Assembly: GCF_002257705.1 (NCBI RefSeq)
Contig: NZ_LSLK01000059.1
Location: 124,001 to 188,000 of the forward strand
DNA length: 64,000 nucleotides
DNA from: Sporomusa silvacetica DSM 10669
GTDB taxonomy: Bacteria > Bacillota > Negativicutes > Sporomusales > Sporomusaceae
Direction: 5' to 3'
Below are positions 1 through 8,141 of the stretch, piece after piece. Both the position numbers and the translations under genes were made by a program. Below the pieces are notes generated by a model that saw nothing but the letters and a program-made list of their open reading frames with translations, made no database searches and had not been told where the DNA came from. Every line of letters starts with the position of its first letter. Position 1 is the first letter of the stretch.

Positions 1-119
1 TTAGTATAAGGCTGCCGCGCAGCTGTCATTAGCTTTTCTACCATGGAGTCTACGTCAATCCCTGACCCGCTCAATCCATATACACGATTGGAGCTACTCC
101 CGCTTACACTACTTGTCAT
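1..119 (-). CDS. fliD: Flagellar filament cap protein FliD (N-terminal fragment; runs off the window)
   Basis: An open frame from ATG at 119 runs off the left edge, giving 39 codons. The N-terminus has a Ser-rich start followed by the GLSGSGIDVDSMVEKLMTA pattern typical of FliD (hook-associated protein 2), which caps the growing filament and helps flagellin fold. A GGGGG ribosome-binding site lies 9 nt upstream. An alternative ATG five bases earlier hits a stop after four codons and was discarded. It follows flaG in the same direction, as in many Firmicute flagellar operons. The C-terminal part cannot be seen. Confidence 0.85.
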   Translation of the reverse strand, partial: MTSSVSGSSSNRVYGLSGSGIDVDSMVEKLMTAARQPYT

Positions 120-154
120 CCATGACAACCCCCTTTTATTACTACACTATAAAA

Positions 155-541
155 TTATATTTTTTGGTCAATCAGCGCACCGATAAGGTCATGAATTTTT
201 GCCACTACATCTAATATTTCTTTGGGAGGCGCTTCTCTAAGTACTTTTTGCGATTTGATATCCACAATTTGCACCATCAGCCTGTCCGTTTTTTGATGTA
301 AAACAAATTTAAGATTGGTATTGAGATACTGCATAAAATCATTTAGGCCATCAGTGATGCCTTCCAGTTTCTCTGTGCTGAGATCTGCATCTCTCGTTTT
401 TCCCATTTCTTCAGACACCTGGGAACTGCTACTATTTTTTACTGACCATTCATCCTGTGGCATAACCTGTGGCATATTATTCGGGCTAACAGCCAGCGCA
501 ACTCCTGTAGTCGCATAGCTGCTGGTACTCTTAATTTCCAT
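155..541 (-). CDS. flaG: FlaG family protein
   Basis: 128-residue protein. The N-terminal half is polar and low in complexity. The C-terminal 55 residues form the FlaG domain, with the pattern LKFVLHQKTDRLMVQIVD then REAPPKEILDVVAKIHDLIG. FlaG proteins are encoded next to fliD and influence filament length or stability; their biochemical role is poorly defined. The start at 541 has a GGAGG site about 10 nt upstream. It lies between csrA and fliD, where Bacillus often has the flagellin gene hag; no flagellin gene is present in the window. A sigma-D-like promoter lies just upstream. Confidence 0.85.
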   Translation of the reverse strand: MEIKSTSSYATTGVALAVSPNNMPQVMPQDEWSVKNSSSSQVSEEMGKTRDADLSTEKLEGITDGLNDFMQYLNTNLKFVLHQKTDRLMVQIVDIKSQKVLREAPPKEILDVVAKIHDLIGALIDQKI

Positions 542-583
542 TAGATTTTCGCCTCCGTGCGCTTTGATACTTCCTTTATATGT

Positions 584-610
584 ATATCGTCATATACAGA
601 AAATACTTAA
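584..610 (-). promoter_or_regulatory. Candidate sigma-D (sigma-28) promoter for flaG-fliD
   Basis: On the minus strand, TTAA (607-610) is followed after 15 nt by GACGATAT (584-591). The flagellar sigma-D consensus is TAAA-N15-GCCGATAT, so the -10 matches at 7 of 8 positions and the -35 at 3 of 4. It overlaps the csrA stop codon and lies 43 nt upstream of flaG, a sensible place for a late-class promoter. Found by eye; no transcript data. Confidence 0.5.
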
Positions 611-843
611 GGTTTCCTTACCTTAATATCCTTTAATACATCTAAAATACCATCTTTCGCTGGTACTGCGGCCTGCCTATTTTCAGCTACAATAGCATCA
701 TACAGCTCGCCGCGATATATTTTTATCTCCCTGGGTGCTTCAATGGCCAGACGAATGTTCTCGCCTTTGATATCGACAATAGTAATGACAATATTGTCGT
801 CAATCACAATTCTTTCGCCGGCTTTCCGAGTGAGTGCCAACAT
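607..843 (-). CDS. csrA: Carbon storage regulator CsrA (flagellin translation regulator)
   Basis: 78-residue RNA-binding protein starting MLALTRKAGERIVIDD, the canonical CsrA beginning, with the core GENIRLAIEAPREIKIYRGE. The frame is open 33 codons further upstream, but that part overlaps fliW and does not resemble CsrA, so ATG 843 is preferred. CsrA dimers bind GGA motifs in leaders such as flagellin mRNA and block translation; FliW relieves this by binding CsrA. Only 1 nt separates it from fliW, so translational coupling is likely. The C-terminal tail is about 15 residues longer than in E. coli CsrA, as is usual in FliW-containing bacteria. Confidence 0.95.
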   Translation of the reverse strand: MLALTRKAGERIVIDDNIVITIVDIKGENIRLAIEAPREIKIYRGELYDAIVAENRQAAVPAKDGILDVLKDIKVRKP

Positions 844-844
844 G

Positions 845-1303
845 TCACTTGCCCCCCTTACCCGGCTGTTTGACAAAGCCGCTTGGGAATAGGCGGTGGC
901 GGGTGGTATAAATCGTTTTTTCCAGTACCATCTGGATAGCAATTCGTTTTTTTGTGTTGACGATAACCGGAGCTAACAAATTGACAGTCATTTCTTCCGG
1001 ATTGTCAGGTACCCTGACAATATTAAAAATATGCGGCCGATTAGCATCATTAAGTCCCAGTTCACTTTCAATCTGGTCACCCAAGACAAACTCGTAGTCT
1101 TGAAAAAAAGCAAAGGGATCGACCACAATAAAGGCTAAATCTGGCTCGGCCAGTGATTGCAAAAAAGCAAAGGGATTATCTGGTGCGGAAGGCAGATAAA
1201 CAAATTCCTGCTCCTGCGGGAAACCTGGTAATCCATGGGGAAAATGAATCTTACTATCTTCAGGAACCTCTATTTCTCCAAACCGTGTTGAACGAATTAG
1301 CAT
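845..1303 (-). CDS. fliW: Flagellar assembly factor FliW
   Basis: 152-residue protein with the FliW pattern: an N-terminal GEIEVPEDSKIHFPHGLPGF, then FAFLQSLAEPDLAFIVVDPF and a C-terminal NLLAPVIVNTKKRIAIQMVL. FliW binds flagellin and, when flagellin is low, CsrA, forming the FliW-CsrA-flagellin homeostasis switch. It sits immediately upstream of csrA, the conserved arrangement in Firmicutes and Spirochaetes. Length is normal for the family. Confidence 0.95.
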   Translation of the reverse strand: MLIRSTRFGEIEVPEDSKIHFPHGLPGFPQEQEFVYLPSAPDNPFAFLQSLAEPDLAFIVVDPFAFFQDYEFVLGDQIESELGLNDANRPHIFNIVRVPDNPEEMTVNLLAPVIVNTKKRIAIQMVLEKTIYTTRHRLFPSGFVKQPGKGGK

Positions 1304-1328
1304 AATGCACTCCTCGCATAATTTTCTG

Positions 1329-1889
1329 CTATACCTGAATATCTACTCTACTATCGACAAACCGATAGCTCACGTTAGGATATTGCAGCATAGTTAAATC
1401 GACGGTACCCCGTTGCAGCTCTCCATCTACCGTTCCTTGATTAAGACCAATATTTACCCGCCCTGGTACAACCCTGATCTCTGCCTCATGCGGCGTGACC
1501 CTGATGGATGGTTCAGCAACACTGGCAATGGTGATCTCCAGTGGAGTTGGATCCATTGACGCCTTAGCCAATTGCGCTAGCGGATTGCCTTTGTTCTCGA
1601 TCTTGGATAACATTACGCCTTCACTGGCAATTTTGCCGATAGCCGCATAAACGGTCTGCATACCTTTACGAGCGTTATCACGGTCAAAATCCATATTGTT
1701 TTTTATACCGCGAGAGTAATCGCTGGGGTAATTATCAATGACAAGTTCAGCCGCCGGTTGATGAATCTCTAATTGCAATGGCTGGGAGGATATCTGCACC
1801 TCTGGGTCGTTAATCTGCAAATACAACATTGGGTCTGTAACGTTAAGCCTGGCTTTTACGTCCTGTTGGCTAACTCTGACTTGAAACAT
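1329..1889 (-). CDS. DUF6470 family protein (YviE-like, flagellar operon)
   Basis: 186-residue soluble protein of unknown function. Its position between flgL and fliW and its sequence (beta-rich N-terminus, then NNMDFDRDNARKGMQTVYAAI, then repeated short beta segments) match the YviE/DUF6470 family found only in this operon position. The frame opens six codons earlier, but those codons contain the GGGGGG ribosome-binding site in front of MFQVRVSQQ, so 1889 is the better start. A role in flagellar assembly is inferred from context only. Confidence 0.8.
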   Translation of the reverse strand: MFQVRVSQQDVKARLNVTDPMLYLQINDPEVQISSQPLQLEIHQPAAELVIDNYPSDYSRGIKNNMDFDRDNARKGMQTVYAAIGKIASEGVMLSKIENKGNPLAQLAKASMDPTPLEITIASVAEPSIRVTPHEAEIRVVPGRVNIGLNQGTVDGELQRGTVDLTMLQYPNVSYRFVDSRVDIQV

Positions 1890-1911
1890 GATTATCCCCC
1901 CTTGCAAAACA

Positions 1912-3774
1912 TTAGCTCAAGAAGTCTACCAATGAAGTCGGCATAATGCGTCCCCCCACTGCCAAGGCACTACGGTATATATTTTGCGCTGTATTAAAAT
2001 CAGTAATGGTCTTTGCCATATCAATATCTTCGGTATTAGCTATATCGGTCTGAATAATGGTATTCTGACTTTGCAGCATGTTATATGCCATTTCATACAT
2101 CGACATCCGCGCACCAAGGTTTGTTTGCGCTTTTAGCTGCAGGTTGTGGTCGTCAGTAACATACTGAGTCGCCACACTCGAAAGCCAGGTAGTATCCGGC
2201 CCTTTCCCCTGGGGCAAATCAAAGGAATAAGCGTCGTTGATCTTATTGTCTGTATCTGCATTGATTGTCATGGTTAAACCACTTGGTGTTGAGCCGCTTG
2301 GCAGGTTAATTTCTGTGGACGTCCCTGTAGTTGTAATAAATGCACTGGATTTAGCCGTAACCGTATACGTATCGCCAGATTTATTAGCTGTATTTGTGAG
2401 TATGTGTAACACCGTACCTGTTGCCAGCTGGATATTGGCAGTCGAAGAAGATTTTCCGGTGTCAGTATCAGTGGTAACGTCATAGGTAACAGAGCTAGCT
2501 GCAACTCCGTTTACAGTTGCACCAGTTATTCTCCCATTTTCATCGACTCCAGTAACGTCTACCGCATAGGAAGAACCAATAATTAAATTGCCCGTCACTG
2601 TCGCAGCACTGCCGGAAGAATTAGTCTGTGTCACATTATAATTGCTCAAGCTAGTCCAGGTGCTTCCGCCATCGCTGGAATAAGACGCTGCCATTACCTG
2701 ACCTGAACTATCGATACTGTCAATCCGAACACTGTTGGGAATTGAATCTGTACTGGTTGCTGTACCTGTTATCGCGGCATCACCGCCTGCTGAATTGCTC
2801 TTGGCAACAGTAAAAGCTTCCTGGGGTACACGGAAGGAATAGACGCCACCACTAGCATTATCCACACTGCTGGCAATATTAAAGCTTATGCCGTCCTCCA
2901 GTGTAATCGCTGTCGGGTCACCGGCTACAAGATTTGCCGACGCTACTTTCACCCAATTATTGCCGCCATCTGTCGAATACGCTGCATCGGTTACTTGCCC
3001 CGAAGTAACACCATCTATTCGCACATCAAAGTTCTTATACCCTGACCCAGTATATTTACCGCCTACGGTACCAATCCCTGCCGCCGATTTTGTTTGGCTG
3101 ACTGAGGAGGTTTTCTTTAGCTCGTTTTTGATTTCCAGCAGGTTATTAAGCACGCTCAACGTCTTCTGCCCATAAATAGTTTCTTCATCGCCAAATACAT
3201 CAGTGCCTGTCAGATTGACACTATCCTGGGTCGGATTAACCGCCCCTGCCTGAATGGGCATAGATATACGGCTATCGTCACCATTATATATTACCACTTC
3301 TTTAGTTAAGTCAGAATTAGGATCTTTTATTGTCGTGCGTACAAAAGGCTGTGTCGAATCACTTTGCCCGCTGAACAAATATCTATCGCCAATTTTGGTA
3401 TTGCCCAGTGATACCACTTGATTAATTAAGCCGTCGATTTGTGCGCCAATGGTGTTTAAAGAATCAGTCGGCTTAGTATCATCAGCACTAACCACCAGCT
3501 CTTTTATCTTAATCATGACCGAGCTTAGATCAGACATAACTCCGTCGGTGTTTTCCATCCAAGACTGAGCATCCTGCAAGTTTTGCGTATATTGCTCGTT
3601 CAGCACTTGACTGGTTTTATAGGTTAAATCACGCACGGTCTTGACCGGATCGTCGGATGGACGATGCAGGGCCTTGCCGTCTGAGAGTTGCTCTTGGAGA
3701 GTATTCTGCGTTTCCATGGAATTATTGATACTACGCAGAAAATTATATCTCATCATATTGCTAGAAATTCTCAC
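1912..3774 (-). CDS. flgL: Flagellar hook-filament junction protein FlgL (enlarged central region)
   Basis: 620 residues, about twice the usual FlgL (around 300). The conserved flagellin-like N-terminus (SSNMMRYNFLRSINNSMETQ, with SDGKALHRPSDDPVKTVRDL) and C-terminus (NLGARMSMYEMAYNMLQSQN, IANTEDIDMAKTITDFN) form the D0/D1 coiled coils. Between about residues 235 and 535 lies a Ser/Thr/Gly-rich, beta-predicted insertion with two copies of a YSxDGGxxW motif (near residues 266 and 364). The same motif occurs in the neighbouring FlgK. FlgL links FlgK to the filament. The insertion probably forms surface-exposed domains. Confidence 0.92.
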   Translation of the reverse strand: MRISSNMMRYNFLRSINNSMETQNTLQEQLSDGKALHRPSDDPVKTVRDLTYKTSQVLNEQYTQNLQDAQSWMENTDGVMSDLSSVMIKIKELVVSADDTKPTDSLNTIGAQIDGLINQVVSLGNTKIGDRYLFSGQSDSTQPFVRTTIKDPNSDLTKEVVIYNGDDSRISMPIQAGAVNPTQDSVNLTGTDVFGDEETIYGQKTLSVLNNLLEIKNELKKTSSVSQTKSAAGIGTVGGKYTGSGYKNFDVRIDGVTSGQVTDAAYSTDGGNNWVKVASANLVAGDPTAITLEDGISFNIASSVDNASGGVYSFRVPQEAFTVAKSNSAGGDAAITGTATSTDSIPNSVRIDSIDSSGQVMAASYSSDGGSTWTSLSNYNVTQTNSSGSAATVTGNLIIGSSYAVDVTGVDENGRITGATVNGVAASSVTYDVTTDTDTGKSSSTANIQLATGTVLHILTNTANKSGDTYTVTAKSSAFITTTGTSTEINLPSGSTPSGLTMTINADTDNKINDAYSFDLPQGKGPDTTWLSSVATQYVTDDHNLQLKAQTNLGARMSMYEMAYNMLQSQNTIIQTDIANTEDIDMAKTITDFNTAQNIYRSALAVGGRIMPTSLVDFLS

Positions 3775-3789
3775 AATAATTCACCTCGT

Positions 3790-5907
3790 TTATCGGCCCA
3801 CTACACCGGTGCCGTTAATCAGTTTATCAAGCATTTCATCCATTGTGGTCAGCACCCGCGCGGCGGCGTTATAGCCTTTTTGAAACTTAATCATGTAGGT
3901 CATTTCTTCGTCCAAGTTGACGCCGGAAGTGGACTCGCGCCAGTTGACAATCTGGTCAACCAAAGTTTGCTGGTTGTCTGCGGTATTCTGGGCATTTTGA
4001 CTTTGTACACCCAGTGTGCCGATTAAAGAGGTATAATAGCTGTCAAGTGACATATCGCCAAGTGTTTTGGAGGTGTCGGTCTTAAGCTTTGTCCCCATGA
4101 GCACAGCATTGTCGCCGCTGGCTACATTGCCTTTGGATACAGTGAAAGAGTACTGTGTACCTGCCGCATTATCGGTGTCGGTGGCGATCTTCATCGTAAG
4201 TTTGACACCATTGACTGTAAAAGCAAATGATCCTGTACTACTGGCATACGAAGCATCAGTTAACCAGGTTGTACCATTATCAATCGAATATTTGATAGCA
4301 GTAACTGTTCCCAAAGTGGCTGCTGCAGTAGAAACTGTTGTCGGCTGTACAAGTACAGAAGTAGCCACATCCCCGTTTGTATAGGTGCCTTCGGCTTTAA
4401 CAATACTCGCCTCGCCAATAGTTGTAAGACTCTTTTGAATAGTGAAATTGCTATCAGCGCTGTGGTTGTTTAATGAAAAGCTGTATGTGTCATCAACTTG
4501 GTTCGCACTACCATTTCCCAAATACATATCAACAGTAAGACCATTAATACTCATTTGTCCATGGTTGCTTGTAACCGCACTCGAAGTCCAGTTTGTACCG
4601 CCATCAGTTGAATAACTAACACTTGTGATATTAGGTGGTGTGGAAGCGTCAATACTATCAACCTTAACCACAACCGATGTAGCTGTAGTTCCCAATGTAT
4701 AGCTGCCGGTGGCAAATATCGTAGGCTCACTGCCTTTTGCATTACTTTGCGTAATCCCAATACCACTTCCGGACGACTTTGCTGCAATCTTAGCCGTGCC
4801 ACCCGCCACAAACAACTCCGAATTTACCGCAAGGGCTTTAAGCCAGTCATTTGCGGTAAATTTATCGGTGGCGTTGGATGAATAGTCTATCGTTGCTTCG
4901 CCAAAGAAATTATTTCCGGTCGAGTTATCAGTACCATAGCCGCTGCGATGCACAGCATTGAAGTCCTGCAATAAGAATTGACTCATACTGCTGAGACTGT
5001 TTAAATACATTCTCACACCAGACTGATCGGAATCTTGCATATCTAGCAGGCTTTTGATTTCACCATTAGTAAAATTTAGTTGCTGGTCTGAACCCTTAAC
5101 TTTAACTGTTTTAATTATATAATCCGGATAGTCCTTATCCGGAGTCTCTTCTGTTGTCAAAACAGCACTCCCGGTGCTGTCCACCAAGGTTGTGCCGCCT
5201 GATTGTATGGTATAAGTGCCGTTAGCATTTTCATATATCCGGGTATCCACCTTGCTGGAAAGCTGATCTACCAGGTAATCGCGTCTATCCCGCAAATCGT
5301 TGGCATGATCAATGCCTCCTACTTCGACTGTGACAATCTGTTTGTTTAGAGTATATATTTCGGAGGTAATCTGATTAATCTTCTCTACATTAAGATCAAT
5401 AGCAGAATTGATATCCGAACCCATTGATTTCAGTTGTTCGGTGCCCAGCTGAATGGCTTTAGCCAGCTGTACGCCGCGCTCGCGTACTGTAGTGCGGGTG
5501 CCCTCATCAGAAGCATTGGTCGATAATGTCTGCCAGGAATCCCAGAAGGAATTCAAGACTGACTGCATTCCGGTATCACTAGTCTCGCCAAAGATACTCT
5601 CGACCTTGGATAAATACGTCTCAGTGCTTTGTGCATTACTAAGAGTGGAAGTTTCTTGCCACATTTGTTTATCAATATAGCTGTTTCTAGCCCGAACTAC
5701 TGATTGAACCTCTACACCAGTTCCAAGCTGAAAGCTCCCGCCATTCGCATAAATGGTCTGAGGCGCAGTGGCGGATAAATTAACGTTTTGCCGTGAATAT
5801 CCTTCTGTACTAGCATTGGAAATATTATGTCCTACGGTATCAAGGCCAGTCTGTTGCCCGTATAGACCAAGGACCACTGTGTTTAAACCACCAAAAGTGG
5901 ATCGCAT
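3790..5907 (-). CDS. flgK: Flagellar hook-associated protein 1 FlgK
   Basis: 705 residues. The N-terminus (STFGGLNTVVLGLYGQQTGL then TVGHNISNASTEGYSRQNV) is the flagellar rod/hook signature, and the C-terminus (SGVNLDEEMTYMIKFQKGYN, AARVLTTMDEMLDKLING) is the FlgK terminal helix. Residues about 390-600 form a beta-rich variable region with two YS-D-G-W modules (near residues 431 and 538) resembling those in FlgL. FlgK forms the first junction ring on the hook. It is encoded 15 nt upstream of flgL in the order flgN-flgK-flgL. Confidence 0.95.
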   Translation of the reverse strand: MRSTFGGLNTVVLGLYGQQTGLDTVGHNISNASTEGYSRQNVNLSATAPQTIYANGGSFQLGTGVEVQSVVRARNSYIDKQMWQETSTLSNAQSTETYLSKVESIFGETSDTGMQSVLNSFWDSWQTLSTNASDEGTRTTVRERGVQLAKAIQLGTEQLKSMGSDINSAIDLNVEKINQITSEIYTLNKQIVTVEVGGIDHANDLRDRRDYLVDQLSSKVDTRIYENANGTYTIQSGGTTLVDSTGSAVLTTEETPDKDYPDYIIKTVKVKGSDQQLNFTNGEIKSLLDMQDSDQSGVRMYLNSLSSMSQFLLQDFNAVHRSGYGTDNSTGNNFFGEATIDYSSNATDKFTANDWLKALAVNSELFVAGGTAKIAAKSSGSGIGITQSNAKGSEPTIFATGSYTLGTTATSVVVKVDSIDASTPPNITSVSYSTDGGTNWTSSAVTSNHGQMSINGLTVDMYLGNGSANQVDDTYSFSLNNHSADSNFTIQKSLTTIGEASIVKAEGTYTNGDVATSVLVQPTTVSTAAATLGTVTAIKYSIDNGTTWLTDASYASSTGSFAFTVNGVKLTMKIATDTDNAAGTQYSFTVSKGNVASGDNAVLMGTKLKTDTSKTLGDMSLDSYYTSLIGTLGVQSQNAQNTADNQQTLVDQIVNWRESTSGVNLDEEMTYMIKFQKGYNAAARVLTTMDEMLDKLINGTGVVGR

Positions 5908-5918
5908 TGTATCAACTC

Positions 5919-6419
5919 CTATACTTTCTGATCAATAAAGGTTCTGGCCTGCGCCGGCTTACTTGGCTGACCCTGGGGAGCATACGTGGAGTCAGCGGCA
6001 TGTTGGGCCAAAATATTGATATTATAATTAATAAAGTTCATGGCTTGTTGAAGAAGTTTGGTATTTGCCTCATTGAGCGTCGAAAGTTCAGCTACTATCG
6101 TGTTTAATTTATCCGAAATCTGAGCAAATCGTTCAGCAGCCTCACTATCTGCCAATACCTTAATCTGCGTTAATGTTAATGTTTCACAGTTGAGATTATG
6201 TGCAGTAATAATTTCTTTGATTATACTCTCCCGTACCTTCTCGATCTTAGCAATTTGCAGGATCAAAACCTCTTCCTGCTTGGTAATAAGTTCAAGTTCT
6301 TTAGGATTACCGCCTGAGACTAAAACACCGCGCTTATTTTGGCTAAGTTTTACTATGCCCTGATACATACTAATTAGTTCTATTAACAGGTTGATCAGCC
6401 TGTCGAGCTTTTCTTTCAC
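5919..6419 (-). CDS. flgN: Flagellar export chaperone FlgN
   Basis: 166-residue, largely helical protein starting MKEKLDRLINLLIELISMYQ. It has long amphipathic helices and a Gln/Pro-rich C-terminal tail, as in FlgN/YvyG proteins that hold FlgK and FlgL in a secretion-competent state. It lies between flgM and flgK, the standard position, with 11 nt gaps on both sides. Sequence conservation in this family is low, so the call leans on length, helical character and operon order. Confidence 0.88.
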   Translation of the reverse strand: MKEKLDRLINLLIELISMYQGIVKLSQNKRGVLVSGGNPKELELITKQEEVLILQIAKIEKVRESIIKEIITAHNLNCETLTLTQIKVLADSEAAERFAQISDKLNTIVAELSTLNEANTKLLQQAMNFINYNINILAQHAADSTYAPQGQPSKPAQARTFIDQKV

Positions 6420-6430
6420 AACTTCCTCCT

Positions 6431-6730
6431 CTAGCGCCAGTTAGTTGGCAACGAGTATCCTAGTATTTTTTCAGCAACTGCCTGGGAATCCACTTGATAG
6501 TTGCCGGAAGCAATTTTGTCCGCAAGTTCTTTTACCACCTCTTCACGTACCTCAGGCATGGCCTTGATTTTTTGCAGATATTGCCCGAATTCCTGGGCCT
6601 GAGAGGATAAAACGACTTCATCAGGTTGCTGCTTAGAAGCTGTCTTTTCAACCTTATCGTTTTTACCAATTTTATTTTGGTCACTATATGCCTTAACTAC
6701 ACTTTTGACGCCTTGGCCTAGAGTAATCAT
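6431..6730 (-). CDS. flgM: Negative regulator of flagellin synthesis FlgM (anti-sigma-28)
   Basis: 99-residue acidic/basic protein. The N-terminal 45 residues look disordered. The C-terminal half carries the sigma-28-binding helices: VVLSSQAQEFGQYLQKIKAM, then VREEVVKELADKIASGNYQV and SQAVAEKILG. FlgM sequesters sigma-D until the hook is complete and is then exported. A GAGG-containing ribosome-binding site precedes ATG 6730. A sigma-D-like promoter sits upstream, consistent with autoregulation through the factor it inhibits. Confidence 0.93.
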   Translation of the reverse strand: MITLGQGVKSVVKAYSDQNKIGKNDKVEKTASKQQPDEVVLSSQAQEFGQYLQKIKAMPEVREEVVKELADKIASGNYQVDSQAVAEKILGYSLPTNWR

Positions 6731-6770
6731 TTCTTACACCTCACATACTCTCACATTTCTTCTAGTTATT

Positions 6771-6797
6771 ATATCGAAAAAAATAGCAAGGATATTA
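6771..6797 (-). promoter_or_regulatory. Candidate sigma-D promoter for flgM operon
   Basis: Minus strand TAAT (6794-6797), 15-nt spacer, TTCGATAT (6771-6778). Against TAAA-N15-GCCGATAT this matches 3/4 and 6/8. It is nested inside the terminator hairpin of the upstream yvyF gene, so the operon could be re-initiated by sigma-D where read-through from yvyF ends. Found by eye. Confidence 0.4.
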
Positions 6798-6808
6798 AAC
6801 CCTTGCTA
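6777..6808 (-). terminator. Rho-independent terminator downstream of yvyF
   Basis: Inverted repeat TAGCAAGG/CCTTGCTA (6784-6791 and 6801-6808) with a 9-nt loop, followed on the minus strand by seven T residues (6777-6783). It separates yvyF from flgM. Confidence 0.75.
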
Positions 6809-6834
6809 TAAATATTTTTATAATATTTTAAATG

Positions 6835-7236
6835 CTATTCTTTATCCGTAATATTTCCATACATCCGCGACCGGTTTTTGGGCGAAGGCGACTGCGGTTC
6901 ATGCTCTTGGTGCCGTTCATCGGTTCTTATCTGATCCAGGATATTCTTACTACATTTATCACATAGGCGACCCGCATCAATTAAAGTGCCGCAGGTTTCG
7001 CAGGGATAGGAAATAGTACTGCCCATTATGCGCCCACTATGAAGCAGTCGCAGTATTATCTTGTGTTTAACCCCAGTAGCCTGGTGGATTTCATCTAACG
7101 TAGCTTTGTCTACATCACGCAGATACTCTACTACCGTTTCCGCATCGTCTTCTTGTCGGCGATAACAGTCCGGGCAAATTCTCGCTGCATTTTCAACATA
7201 AAGCTTTCCACATTCCGAACAATTCGTAAGTCCCAT
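6835..7236 (-). CDS. yvyF: TIGR03826-type flagellar region protein YvyF
   Basis: 133 residues. The N-terminus has a zinc-ribbon-like pair of motifs (CSECGKLYVENAARICPDC) and the C-terminal part a second set (CETCGTLIDAGRLCDKC). A short winged-helix-like segment lies between them (VDKATLDEIHQATGVKHKII). This matches YvyF, a conserved protein of unknown role encoded between comF and flgM in Firmicutes. A run of G residues just upstream of ATG 7236 is a strong ribosome-binding site. It is unlinked from flgM by a terminator. Confidence 0.85.
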   Translation of the reverse strand: MGLTNCSECGKLYVENAARICPDCYRRQEDDAETVVEYLRDVDKATLDEIHQATGVKHKIILRLLHSGRIMGSTISYPCETCGTLIDAGRLCDKCSKNILDQIRTDERHQEHEPQSPSPKNRSRMYGNITDKE

Positions 7237-7393
7237 GAATCGTCCCCCCCTTTTTCTATATAGACCGCAATAGAGAATAGCTACTCTCTAACAAAATATT
7301 CTATATTGCACTAATATAATTATCGTTATTATTATCGTTATTATATAGTATTTTTGCTTTATAGCCTAGGCCTTTAGACTCATTTTTCTAATA

Positions 7394-8140
7394 TTGAACT
7401 TTTTTTATTTCACTAGGCAGGATTATGACGGTTTTTGGCTAATTAACAATATTGCTAATTTAACGGTTTTTACGATTACGGAAACCAGACAAGGTCGTAC
7501 AATCTATGTACTGGTCTCCAACGAAAGGCAGTTTGTAGTGTATATGCTAACGCTCATGCAGGACCCGGAAGTTTATGCGGGCGATACGGAAACATTCAAC
7601 GGTGTTTTTGCCACTTTTATGCAGCTTATTCAACTAAAAAATGCAAAGTTATTTCTCCACAGTCATCAGGTAGCCAATTATGCGGTCAGTGTAGCTGCTA
7701 AAATGCGCCTGCCACGGGAAGAAATTGAGCGCATCCGCCTGGCCGCACTCTTACATGACGTGGGGCATATTACTGTACCCAATCAGGTGTTAGCCAAGGT
7801 TCCTTATTTGTCTACCCGCGAGATGAGTGTATTTAAAAATCACTGCAACGCCGGCTGTTACATGCTGGAAAATATCCCCTTATGTCAAGAGCTTATTCCG
7901 TATATTCGTTTTCACCATGAACGGTTTGACGGCACAGGCTACCCTAAGCGGCTAAAGGGTGTGAATATTCCGCTTGGTGCGCGTATTATTGCTGTAGCCA
8001 ATCACTATGACCGATTTATCAACCCCTGTACGCAGAACTGGGTCAAGACTAAGGATGAAGCTGTCGGCGAACTCTTGAGTCTGTCTGGCATGGCATTTGA
8101 TCCTGAGGTTGTGCGCGCATTTATTGATGCGTTGGGATAA
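7394..8140 (+). CDS. HD-GYP domain protein (probable cyclic-di-GMP phosphodiesterase or relative)
   Basis: 248 residues, the only plus-strand gene in the first 60 kb. After an N-terminal region of about 90 residues without a recognised fold comes an HD-GYP domain: HSHQVANYAV, the metal-binding LLHDVGHI, HHERFDGTGYPKRLKG and the helix GARIIAVANHYDRF. HD-GYP proteins hydrolyse cyclic di-GMP or related signals, which control motility and polysaccharide production, both relevant to this window. The apparent start is TTG at 7394 with no clear ribosome-binding site, so the N-terminus is uncertain. It is inserted between yvyF and comF, normally adjacent in Bacillus. Confidence 0.8.
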   Translation: MNFFYFTRQDYDGFWLINNIANLTVFTITETRQGRTIYVLVSNERQFVVYMLTLMQDPEVYAGDTETFNGVFATFMQLIQLKNAKLFLHSHQVANYAVSVAAKMRLPREEIERIRLAALLHDVGHITVPNQVLAKVPYLSTREMSVFKNHCNAGCYMLENIPLCQELIPYIRFHHERFDGTGYPKRLKGVNIPLGARIIAVANHYDRFINPCTQNWVKTKDEAVGELLSLSGMAFDPEVVRAFIDALG

Positions 8141-8141
8141 T

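Noticed and set aside
844..942. N-terminally extended CsrA
   Set aside because: The extension overlaps fliW coding sequence and has no CsrA similarity; the internal MLALTRKAGE start is canonical.
2237..3175. Plus-strand frames inside flgL
   Set aside because: Antisense shadows of the Ser/Thr-rich insertion; no start sites and no recognisable domains.
7311..7346. Short tandem ATTATCGTT repeats as a CRISPR or satellite
   Set aside because: Only two to three imperfect AT-rich units of 9-12 nt, no spacers; simple low-complexity promoter-region sequence.
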